A stretch of 5,642 nt of DNA, taken from the NCBI GenBank assembly GCA_035546355.1, contig DATKEH010000182.1:1-5642 (forward strand). Reading direction: 5' to 3'. Position 1 is the stretch's first letter, and each line of letters opens with the position of its first letter. This DNA is from DATKEH01 sp035546355. GTDB taxonomy: Bacteria; Acidobacteriota; Thermoanaerobaculia; Multivoradales; JAIOJS01. A program made the position numbers and the translations under genes. Below are positions 1 to 5,487 of the stretch, piece after piece. Under the pieces are notes generated by a model. That model was given only the letters and a program-made list of their open reading frames with translations. It searched no databases and had not been told where the DNA came from.

Positions 1-624
1 GCCGAACCAGATCACCATGCGCAGCCGGTCGTCGCCGGCGGGGCACTCGGCGAGCGCCATGGTCTGGATCCCCTCCTTTCGCCTCTGGCCGCGCTCCACG
101 GTGCCGCGGTGGGTGGCCCACAGCCAGGTGACGCCGCGCACCTCGAGCTGGCCCCGCCCCAGGGCTTCGCCGCGGGCGCTGCCGAGGTCGAGGTTGCCGA
201 CCTGCACGCGGTCCAGGATGTCGGCCCGGCCCCCTTCGCCACGCAGCACCTGGCGCAGCTCCTCACGGTCCTTCTGGCTCCCCCGCGTCGCGACGTAGAC
301 GATGCCGCCCTCGCCGATGTCCTCGCCAGGTTCCCCCCCCTCGCCCGGCGGCTCGTCGGAGAGGATGGCGGTGTCCATCAAGAAGGGGACCGAGAAGGCG
401 ATCACCGGGTGGTAGCCGGGAGGCAGCTCCTCGGCCCCCAGCATCGCCCGCACCTTGTCGCCGCGCAGCTGCGGGTCCTTCATCTCGGTTTCGACCGCTC
501 GCACCTTGCCGACCGTGAACCACACCACGCTCACCACCGCGGCCACCCCCAGCAAGACCGCGAGGCCGCAGCCGATGGCGACGTAGAGCCAGGGGGAGCG
601 CTGGCGGCGGGGCTCGAGGCGCAT
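1..624 (-). CDS. Membrane-anchored protein of unknown function (C-terminus cut by the window edge)
   Basis: The reading frame is open for 208 codons from an ATG at 624-622 to the left edge, with no stop in the window, so the gene continues outside. I translated it line by line and saw no frameshift. It starts with a basic stretch (MRLEPRRQR), then one hydrophobic segment at about residues 12-36 (WLYVAIGCGLAVLLGVAAVV), fitting an N-in signal anchor with the rest outside the cytoplasm. The following region carries LPPGYHPVIAF (about 67-77) and PFLMDTAIL (80-88), a Gly/Glu-rich linker (91-107), then mixed alpha/beta sequence. The ATG overlaps the argS stop (TGATG), and AGAGG lies about 6 nt upstream, so translational coupling is likely. 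From memory it resembles hypothetical membrane proteins of Acidobacteriota. I cannot assign a function. That it is a real gene is well supported by the uninterrupted frame, start context and TM segment. Confidence 0.85.
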   Translation of the reverse strand, partial: MRLEPRRQRSPWLYVAIGCGLAVLLGVAAVVSVVWFTVGKVRAVETEMKDPQLRGDKVRAMLGAEELPPGYHPVIAFSVPFLMDTAILSDEPPGEGGEPGEDIGEGGIVYVATRGSQKDREELRQVLRGEGGRADILDRVQVGNLDLGSARGEALGRGQLEVRGVTWLWATHRGTVERGQRRKEGIQTMALAECPAGDDRLRMVIWFG

Positions 625-2543
625 CACATCCTCTCGGGGATCGGCACCCCGAGGACACCGCAGAGGGCGCCGAGGGCGTGGGCGAAGATCTGGGTCGCCG
701 CCAGCCGCACGGTGCGCAGCTGCCGGTCCTCCTCCTGCAGGATGGGGTGGCGGTGATAGACGGCGTTGAACCGCTGCGCGAGCTCGAGGGCGTGGCGGGC
801 GATCAGCGACAGCTCGAGGGTGCGGGCGCCGCGGTCGACCGCGTCGCCGATCTGCGCCGCGGCGTGGGCCAGGTCCCACAGGTCGTCGCTCCACAGCTCG
901 GCGGGCAGCGCCGCCACCTCGTCGGCGGCGACGGCGCTCGACAGACCCGCCGCCTCCAGCTTGCGCTGGATGTTGCGCACCCGCACCAGGGCGTACTGCA
1001 GGTAGGGTCCGGAGTCCCCCTCGAACGACAGGGCTTCGTCGAAGTCGAAGGCGATGATGCGGTTGGTGGAGGCCTTGACCATGAAGACCCGCAGCGCCGC
1101 AGTGGCGATCTCCGCCGCCAGGCGAGACAGCTCCGGGTCGGCGAGCTCGCGGTTGCGGGCGGCGATCTCCTCGCGCGCCTTCTCCTGCAGCCGGTCGAGC
1201 AGGTCGTCCGCTTTCACCCCGACCCCCTTGCGGCCGCTCATCTCCAGCGTCTTTCCCTCCGCCTCCTCGGCGGCGAAGCCGAGCAGGCGCGCCGTCGCCG
1301 GCGACAGCGCCACCATCTCGTAGGCGAAGTGGGTGGAGCGCGTGGCCTGCTCCTCGTGGCCGAGGGCCTCGAGGCCGGCGCGGACGATCTTCTGCAGGTA
1401 GCTCTGGCGGATGTCGATGACGTTGACCACCCGCTCGGCGTTGCCGAACCCGGGATGGACGGGGTCCCCCTCCTCGCTGGTGGTCTCCCATACCCCCTGC
1501 TCGGCCCACTGGCGGTAGCGGAAGTCGCGGCCCAGCAGCCCGAACTTCCACAGCTGGTAGGCGATGTCCTTGCCGACGTAGGTGATGGTGCCGTCGGAGC
1601 GCACGATGACCTTGTCGGGCTCCTCGAGACCGGCGAACTCCTCCACCGCGGCGAGCGGCATCATCCAGCAGCCGGCGTTCTTGCCTTCGGTCTCGAGACG
1701 GACGGCGCCGCTGTGCTGCAGGCGCTCGAAGGCCTGGGAGAAGAAATCGAAGGCGAGGATGTCGCTCTCGTGGGTGAGCAGGTCGTAGCCGATCCCCAGC
1801 CGGCGCATGGTGCCGAGGTGGCGGGCGAGCACCCGCCGCGCCACCACCCGCCCCACCGCCGCCCGCTCCCCTTCGCCGCGCTCCAGGGCGTGCAGGGTCT
1901 GCCGCCGCAGCTGCCGTCGCTCGGGGTCCTGCTCGAGCCAGCGGCCGACCTCGCCGTAGAGGTCCCAGCAGTAGTGGTCGAAGGGCTCGGCCACGGCCTC
2001 GACGTCGGCCGGCGACATCTCTCGCAAGTCGAGGAAGCCGACCACCACGTCGGCCACCTGCACCCCGGTGTCATCGATGTAGTTCTGCACCTCCACCGGG
2101 TAGCCCAGCGAGCGCAGGGCCGCCGACAGCACGTCGCCGAGCACGGCGTTGCGCAAGTGGCCGATGTGCGCCGCCTTGTTGGGGTTGATGTTGGTGTGCT
2201 CGACGACGATCTTGCCGAGCCCCTGCCGCGCCAGCAGCTGCGGCGTGTCGACCCACGCCGCGGCGGCCGCCGGGCGGGCGAGGAAGACGTTGAGGTAGCC
2301 GGCGCCGGCGACCTGCAGCTGGCGCACCGGCGGCGGCAGCTCGAGGCCGGCGGCGATCTCCTGCGCGATCTCGCGCGGCCGCCGCTTCAGCTCGCGCGCC
2401 AGGTGCAGGGGGGCCGGGAAGGCGAGGTCGCCGAGCTCACGGCGCGGCGGCACTTCGGCGACGGGGGCGTGCTCGACGCCGTACAGATCGCGGATCCGGG
2501 CTGCCAGCCGGGCAGCGACGTCCTCGCGGATGCGCGTCCACAC
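624..2543 (-). CDS. argS: Arginine--tRNA ligase (arginyl-tRNA synthetase, class Ia)
   Basis: Cytoplasmic enzyme that charges tRNA-Arg with arginine using ATP. At 639 aa it is slightly longer than many bacterial ArgRS (about 550-600). Order: an N-terminal Add1-type tRNA-recognition domain (about 1-95, with ELGDLAFP near 36-43 and GAGYLNVFL near 80-88); the Rossmann catalytic core with the HIGH motif H126-I-G-H129 inside NINPNKAAHIGHLRN; the SDGT block at 316-319 followed by TYVGKDIAYQLWKF; and a divergent KMSKS loop, EMSGRKG, at 434-440. The C-terminal helical DALR anticodon-binding domain begins around 490 (GPYLQYALVRVRNIQRK near 512-528) and ends in the family-typical PERM. The start is GTG at 2543-2541. 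No other start codon would keep the N-terminal domain, and the Shine-Dalgarno is weak (GCAGAG). It lies 22 nt after the macro-domain gene and overlaps the next gene by one base, so it is the middle gene of a likely three-gene transcript. Confidence 0.97.
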   Translation of the reverse strand: MWTRIREDVAARLAARIRDLYGVEHAPVAEVPPRRELGDLAFPAPLHLARELKRRPREIAQEIAAGLELPPPVRQLQVAGAGYLNVFLARPAAAAAWVDTPQLLARQGLGKIVVEHTNINPNKAAHIGHLRNAVLGDVLSAALRSLGYPVEVQNYIDDTGVQVADVVVGFLDLREMSPADVEAVAEPFDHYCWDLYGEVGRWLEQDPERRQLRRQTLHALERGEGERAAVGRVVARRVLARHLGTMRRLGIGYDLLTHESDILAFDFFSQAFERLQHSGAVRLETEGKNAGCWMMPLAAVEEFAGLEEPDKVIVRSDGTITYVGKDIAYQLWKFGLLGRDFRYRQWAEQGVWETTSEEGDPVHPGFGNAERVVNVIDIRQSYLQKIVRAGLEALGHEEQATRSTHFAYEMVALSPATARLLGFAAEEAEGKTLEMSGRKGVGVKADDLLDRLQEKAREEIAARNRELADPELSRLAAEIATAALRVFMVKASTNRIIAFDFDEALSFEGDSGPYLQYALVRVRNIQRKLEAAGLSSAVAADEVAALPAELWSDDLWDLAHAAAQIGDAVDRGARTLELSLIARHALELAQRFNAVYHRHPILQEEDRQLRTVRLAATQIFAHALGALCGVLGVPIPERM

Positions 2544-2565
2544 GGCTCTGCCCCGGCGGGGGTCG

Positions 2566-3108
2566 CTAGCGGAAGCCCCGGCGCAGCTCGCGCTTGAAGG
2601 TGTCGAAGGCCTTGTCGCCGGGGAGGCAGAGCACGACCTGCTCGAGCTTGGTGCCTCCCTGGATGTAGCGCTGGATCTCGGTCAGCATGATGCGGGCCGA
2701 GCGGTCCATCGGCATGCCGAAGGCGCCGGTGGAGATCGCCGGCAGGGCGATGGAGCGCATGCCGTGGCGCTCGGCCAGGGCCAACGAGGCGCGGACCGCC
2801 GAGGAGAGCTTGCGGTCCTCCTCCCCTTCGCCCTGCCGGGGCCCCACCGCGTGGATGACCTGCTTGGCCTTGAGCTCGCCGGCGCCGGTCATCACCGCCG
2901 TACCCACCGGCGTGCCGCCGATGCGTTCGCACTCCTCGGCGATCGACGGCCCGCCCTTCTCGGCGATGGCCTCGGCCACGCCGCCGTCCAGGGTGAGGTT
3001 CTCGTTGGCGGGGTTGACGATGACGTCCACGTCGAGGGCGGTCAGATCCCCTTCCACCAGATCCAGGCTGGTCTCGCGCATCTTGATGGAGAGGTTCCTG
3101 CCGGGCAT
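2566..3108 (-). CDS. Macro-domain protein (ADP-ribose binding / possible ADP-ribosyl hydrolase)
   Basis: About 180 aa, essentially a single macro domain, predicted cytoplasmic and without a signal peptide. Macro domains bind ADP-ribose and related metabolites, and some remove ADP-ribose from proteins, RNA or O-acetyl-ADP-ribose. Visible motifs (numbered from the ATG at 3108): VEGDLT (about 18-23); NPANENL (32-38), the Asn-containing loop; GGVAEAI (42-48), the first Gly-rich element; GGTPVGTAVMTGAGEL (65-80); VIHAVGP (84-90); and ALPAISTGAFGMP (121-133), the phosphate-binding loop. The GGVA form lacks the catalytic Asp of MacroD/YmdB-type GGVD, so it looks closer to the Af1521/macroH2A-like branch; activity is therefore uncertain. 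Two starts are possible: GTG at 3114 or ATG at 3108. GAGG sits about 9 nt before the ATG but only 3 nt before the GTG, so I prefer ATG. It is the first gene of the unit leading into argS. The symbol ymdB is not warranted. Confidence 0.93.
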   Translation of the reverse strand: MPGRNLSIKMRETSLDLVEGDLTALDVDVIVNPANENLTLDGGVAEAIAEKGGPSIAEECERIGGTPVGTAVMTGAGELKAKQVIHAVGPRQGEGEEDRKLSSAVRASLALAERHGMRSIALPAISTGAFGMPMDRSARIMLTEIQRYIQGGTKLEQVVLCLPGDKAFDTFKRELRRGFR

Positions 3109-3135
3109 CGTCACGGTCCTCGACGCTGAGGGCAG

Positions 3136-3141
3136 ATCATA
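3136..3141 (-). promoter_or_regulatory. Candidate -10 box for the macro-argS-membrane protein unit
   Basis: Read on the minus strand, 3141-3136 is TATGAT, five of six bases of the sigma-70 -10 consensus, in an otherwise GC-rich region. Transcription would begin around 3129, giving a leader of about 15-20 nt that contains the GAGG ribosome-binding site. I see no good TTGACA-like -35 at 16-18 nt, so this is a candidate only. Confidence 0.45.
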
Positions 3142-3167
3142 TCAACTCTTCGCCGCCGCCCAGCCGC

Positions 3168-3173
3168 TATGAT
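3168..3173 (+). promoter_or_regulatory. Candidate -10 box for the SRPBCC gene
   Basis: TATGAT on the plus strand, five of six to the -10 consensus. A start near 3180 would give a leader of about 38 nt before the TTG at 3218, including AGGAGAGG at 3198-3205. No clear -35 is visible. It faces away from the minus-strand TATGAT at 3136-3141, so the -35 regions of the two promoters would overlap. Confidence 0.4.
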
Positions 3174-3197
3174 GCCCGCGCGGCCCGCACCGGCCCC

Positions 3198-3205
3198 AGG
3201 AGAGG
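3198..3205 (+). promoter_or_regulatory. Shine-Dalgarno site supporting the TTG start at 3218
   Basis: The sequence AGGAGAGG is a strong anti-16S match. Its last bases end 12 nt before the TTG at 3218-3220. No ATG or GTG occurs in frame between the upstream in-frame stop (TGA at 3170-3172) and this TTG, so the site decides the start despite spacing at the long end of normal. Confidence 0.6.
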
Positions 3206-3217
3206 ACGACCCCCGCC

Positions 3218-3658
3218 TTGCCCCTCGTCATCGAAGAGCGCGTCATCGTGGCGGTGCCCCCGGAGCGCCTGTGGGGGCTGCTCATCGAGCCGCGTAGCTG
3301 GCCCACCTGGTGGCCGGCCGTGCGCTCCGCGCGCAGCCTGGATTTCAAGCCGCTCAAAGACGGCAGCCGCTTCGAGGTGGACCTGGAGATGGGGGCGTTG
3401 CGGTCGCGCCTGCTGCCGCGCGTGACCCTCTGCGCCGACGGCAAGTCGCTCGACTGGTCGGGCCGCTGGCTGGGCGTACCCTGCCGCCAGCAGTGGTTCG
3501 TCGCCCGCACGGCTCAGGGGTCGCGGGTCACCTCGCGCACCACCTTCGCCGGCGTCGGGGCGTTGCTGTTGCGCCTCTTCCGCCTCCACCGGCGGTGGCG
3601 GGCGATGGTCGAGCGCCAGCTGCGCGGCTTCAAGGGGACCGCGGAGCGCCTGTCGTAG
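3218..3658 (+). CDS. SRPBCC-fold (START/polyketide cyclase-like) protein
   Basis: A 146-aa protein with the size and pattern of a single SRPBCC (Bet v1/START-like) domain, a helix-grip fold with a hydrophobic ligand pocket. Visible: an opening beta strand and helix (VIEERVIVAVPPERLWGLL, residues 4-22), then the characteristic aromatic turn SWPTWWPAV (27-35), then alternating strands (FEVDLEMG, LDWSGRWLG, QWFVART, RVTSRTTF), and a long C-terminal helix (about 125-144, RWRAMVERQLRGFKGTAER) that would close the cavity. No signal peptide or membrane helix. The ligand cannot be predicted; such genes are often annotated as polyketide cyclase/dehydrase without evidence for that activity. TTG is the only usable start that preserves the first strand, and a strong ribosome-binding site precedes it. 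It is monocistronic, divergent from the macro gene and convergent with apgM; its TAG stop lies in the foot of an inverted repeat. Confidence 0.87.
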   Translation: MPLVIEERVIVAVPPERLWGLLIEPRSWPTWWPAVRSARSLDFKPLKDGSRFEVDLEMGALRSRLLPRVTLCADGKSLDWSGRWLGVPCRQQWFVARTAQGSRVTSRTTFAGVGALLLRLFRLHRRWRAMVERQLRGFKGTAERLS

Positions 3659-3716
3659 GGGCGGGCCTCCGTGCCCGCCCTTCCGCAACGGCGCTGCCGC
3701 TCCGCCCGACCCTACG
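3654..3716. repeat. REP/BIME-like inverted-repeat element with GTAG feet
   Basis: Outer arms are 3654-3666 (CGTAGGGGCGGGC) and the reverse complement of 3704-3716 (CGTAGGGTCGGGC), matching at 12 of 13 bases. Inside, 3659-3666 (GGGCGGGC) pairs perfectly with 3673-3680 (GCCCGCCC) around a six-base loop, CTCCGT. GTAG sits directly before the hairpin at 3655-3658, and GTAG on the other strand begins at 3715. A hairpin with a GTAG foot, and a second inverted copy of the foot, is the architecture of REP palindromes mobilised by RAYT/TnpA-REP transposases. A single copy in this window cannot prove it is a dispersed family. The alternative is simply a terminator between convergent genes. Confidence 0.6.
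3659..3682 (+). terminator. GC-rich hairpin, possible weak bidirectional terminator
   Basis: A perfect 8-bp G+C stem with a six-base loop lies immediately after the SRPBCC stop codon and between two convergent genes, where a terminator is expected. Only two T residues follow on the plus strand and no U tract follows in the minus orientation, so it is not a classical intrinsic terminator. It could stall polymerase or protect transcript 3' ends. Confidence 0.4.
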
Positions 3717-4929
3717 CCCCGAACTTCTGCAGCCGGCCGGCGTGGGCGAGCAGCAGGGGCATCAGCGCCGGCGCCGGCAGGGTGCCCAGGTGGCCGGTCA
3801 CGGCGCAGGTCTCGTCGAAGCGGTCACAGGGGTCGACGTAGGCGAGAGGGGCGGTCAGCAGCAGCGGCACCGGATGCCAGCTGTGAGCGGCGAGCGGCAC
3901 CGGAGTCGAGTGGTCGGCGGTCACCGCCAGGACCTCCGGCCCTAGGTCGAGAAGCCGTGGCAGGGCCGCGTCGACCTCCTCGAGCACCGCGGCCTTGGCG
4001 GCGAAGTCGCCGTCCTCTCCGGCCTGGTCGGCTTGCTTGACGTGCAGGAAGAAGAAGTCGAACCGCTCCCAGTGCTCGGCGGCGGCGTCGAAAACGTCGC
4101 CGACCCGCTTGCCGCAGGGCACCACCTGCATGCCGCAGGCCGCGGCCACTCCACGGTAGAGCGGGTAGCCGGCGAAGGCGCCGCAGCGCAACCCGTAGAG
4201 CTCGGGCAGTGACCGCAGATGGGGCAGGGTGGAGAAGCCCCGCAGCAGCACCCGGTTGGCTCGCTCCTCGGCGGCCAGCGCCGCCTCGAAGGCGGTGACG
4301 AGCGCCCGCACCTTGGCCGCCGTCGCCTCCCCCTCGGAATCGGTGGCGCGGGCCGGCAGGGGTGGGACGCCCAGGCGCTGCGGATCGGTATCCGCGACCC
4401 GCGGCGAGGCGCCGCCGCCGCGCAGCAGCAGGACGAAACGATGCCCCTCGCCCGGCTCGAGCACCACCTCGATGCCGCCCAGGTCGGGGACCGCTCCGCG
4501 CAGCCCCTCGACCAGCCGCACGCACTCGCTGGTGGGGATGCGGCCGGCGCGCCGGTCGGTGAGGTTGCCGGCTGCGTCGGCGGTGGCGAAGTTGCCGCGC
4601 GCCGCCACGTCTGCGGCCCGCACTTCGAGGCCGGCTCCGAGGGCCTCGAGCACGCCGCGGCCGATGTCCGCCTCGGGCGCCAGAGGATCGTAGCCGAACA
4701 GGGCGAGATGCCCGGGGCCGCTGCCCGGGGTGATCCCCGGCGACACCGGCAGCAGGCGGCCCAGCGAGCCGCGTGCCGCCAGGGCATCGAGGTGGGGGAT
4801 GTGCGCCGCCTCGAGAGGGGTTCGCGGTTGCGCCGCGGTGCGCACGTCGCCGACGCCGTCGACCACCAGCAGGACGATGCGCTGGGGGCTCGGCTGGGCC
4901 AGCTGCGAGAGGCGGTCGAGGTCGATCAT
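3712..4929 (-). CDS. apgM: 2,3-bisphosphoglycerate-independent phosphoglycerate mutase, archaeal-type (ApgM family)
   Basis: A 405-aa cytoplasmic enzyme of the alkaline phosphatase superfamily that interconverts 3-phosphoglycerate and 2-phosphoglycerate in glycolysis/gluconeogenesis via a phosphoserine intermediate. The length fits the ApgM family, not the roughly 510-aa GpmI. Motifs: LLVVDGVGD (20-28) with metal ligand D24; TPGSGPGHLALFGYDP (67-82) with the likely catalytic Ser70; ARGNFAT (110-116) and DRRAGRI (125-131) in the substrate lobe; HVKQADQAGEDGD (296-308) with D301; TADHSTP (337-343) with D339 and H340; and HSWHPVP (349-355). Position 305 is Glu, where I recall His in archaeal enzymes (DEAGHDGD). 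ATG at 4929 gives a natural N-terminus, but no Shine-Dalgarno is visible. The gene begins 18 nt after the upstream small gene, suggesting co-transcription. Its TAG stop (3714-3712) lies in the foot of the inverted repeat. A paralogous role such as a homoserine-kinase-like phosphotransferase is less likely. Confidence 0.93.
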   Translation of the reverse strand: MIDLDRLSQLAQPSPQRIVLLVVDGVGDVRTAAQPRTPLEAAHIPHLDALAARGSLGRLLPVSPGITPGSGPGHLALFGYDPLAPEADIGRGVLEALGAGLEVRAADVAARGNFATADAAGNLTDRRAGRIPTSECVRLVEGLRGAVPDLGGIEVVLEPGEGHRFVLLLRGGGASPRVADTDPQRLGVPPLPARATDSEGEATAAKVRALVTAFEAALAAEERANRVLLRGFSTLPHLRSLPELYGLRCGAFAGYPLYRGVAAACGMQVVPCGKRVGDVFDAAAEHWERFDFFFLHVKQADQAGEDGDFAAKAAVLEEVDAALPRLLDLGPEVLAVTADHSTPVPLAAHSWHPVPLLLTAPLAYVDPCDRFDETCAVTGHLGTLPAPALMPLLLAHAGRLQKFGA

Positions 4930-4947
4930 CCGTTTGGGCGCGCGCCG

Positions 4948-5388
4948 CTACGCGACGAAGTAGCCGTAGCCGCGGATCTGCAGCCGCGCGCGCGGCTCGA
5001 AGCCGCTGCCGAAGAGCAGGAACGAGCTCGCCGCGGCCATTACCGGCAGCACCAGCCAACCGTCGAAGCTCTCGCCCCCCGAGTAGGCGGGCACCACCGG
5101 CTCGATCTCGGCCAGCTTGATCCAGTGGTCCTCCCCCGGGTCGAGTCGGGCGCGCAGCTCGACGTAGGCGCGGTCGAGGTCGATGGCTCGTCGCGGCGAG
5201 GGGTGCCAGATCGAGAACAGGAAGCGCACCTCGTCGTAGTCGCTGGTGACGACCTCGGAGCCGCCGCGCACCAGCAGGGAGAACTGGAACGCGCCGGATG
5301 CGTCGGTGGCGAAGATCTCCGGTGTGGGGTCGAACACCACCTGCAGCGGCTCGACCAGCGGCGTGTCGATGGGCTTCCTCCGTTGCAT
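4948..5388 (-). CDS. Conserved-looking protein of unknown function upstream of apgM
   Basis: A 146-aa protein from ATG 5388 to TAG 4948. I do not recognise the family. It has no signal peptide, and its only hydrophobic stretch (LVLPVMAAASSFLLFG, about 109-124) is short and interrupted by small/polar residues, so it is probably a soluble beta-rich domain. Alternating strands are visible (FQFSLLVRG, EVRFLFSIW, AYVELRARL, HWIKLAEIE), and it ends in an aromatic strand, RLQIRGYGYFVA. This could be a jelly-roll or other beta sandwich, but that is inference from pattern alone. A GTG at 5442 would add 18 residues rich in Arg/Pro/Ser that overlap the probable promoter, so I reject it. No Shine-Dalgarno is seen; seven C residues stand directly before the ATG. 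It lies 18 nt upstream of apgM and is likely co-transcribed with it. Confidence 0.72.
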   Translation of the reverse strand: MQRRKPIDTPLVEPLQVVFDPTPEIFATDASGAFQFSLLVRGGSEVVTSDYDEVRFLFSIWHPSPRRAIDLDRAYVELRARLDPGEDHWIKLAEIEPVVPAYSGGESFDGWLVLPVMAAASSFLLFGSGFEPRARLQIRGYGYFVA

Positions 5389-5432
5389 GGGGGGGTGGGA
5401 GCGCCGGGAGGGGCGTCCCGTGCCGGGGCGGC

Positions 5433-5441
5433 AGCATATCA
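5433..5441 (-). promoter_or_regulatory. Candidate extended -10 promoter for the small gene and apgM
   Basis: On the minus strand, 5441-5433 reads TGATATGCT, a TGn extension followed by TATGCT (four of six to the -10 consensus). Extended -10 promoters can work without a strong -35, and none is evident here. Initiation near 5426 would leave a leader of about 38 nt before the ATG at 5388. Confidence 0.42.
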
Positions 5442-5452
5442 CCCGCCGCCGG

Positions 5453-5481
5453 TTGACACCGGCCCCGCCGCCGCATAGCTT
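5453..5481 (+). promoter_or_regulatory. Sigma-70-like promoter with perfect -35 for the right-edge gene
   Basis: TTGACA at 5453-5458 matches the -35 consensus exactly. After a 17-bp spacer comes TAGCTT at 5476-5481, a weak -10 (three of six). Start of transcription about seven bases after the -10 falls at 5488, the first base of the downstream ATG. This predicts a leaderless mRNA and agrees with the absence of a Shine-Dalgarno. Confidence 0.6.
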
Positions 5482-5487
5482 GGGCGC

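Noticed and set aside
109..756. Plus-strand frame antisense to the membrane protein
   Set aside because: The minus-strand frame has an SD, a coupled ATG and a TM segment; this one is His/Ala/Arg-rich without structure.
2551..2561. Small hairpin (CCCC-GGC-GGGG) just before the argS start, as a possible regulator
   Set aside because: Four base pairs in GC-rich DNA is expected by chance; no T-box or leader-peptide features are present in the 22-nt gap.
678..2597. A 639-codon open frame on the plus strand, antisense to argS
   Set aside because: Its composition (Val/Gly/Leu/Arg/His-rich, no recognisable motifs) is that of a GC-driven shadow frame; argS on the other strand has all its family motifs.
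5389..5442. GTG start at 5442 for the small gene upstream of apgM
   Set aside because: It would add 18 Arg/Pro/Ser-rich residues and overlap the probable extended -10 promoter; the ATG at 5388 is more plausible.
3824..5476. A 550-codon minus-strand frame covering apgM and the small upstream gene
   Set aside because: Very Arg/Ala/Gly/Pro-rich, with no domain motifs and in a different frame from two better-supported genes; a typical high-GC artefact.
4219..5478. A 419-codon plus-strand frame antisense to apgM
   Set aside because: Low-complexity composition, no ribosome-binding site and no motifs; ApgM motifs clearly establish the opposite strand.
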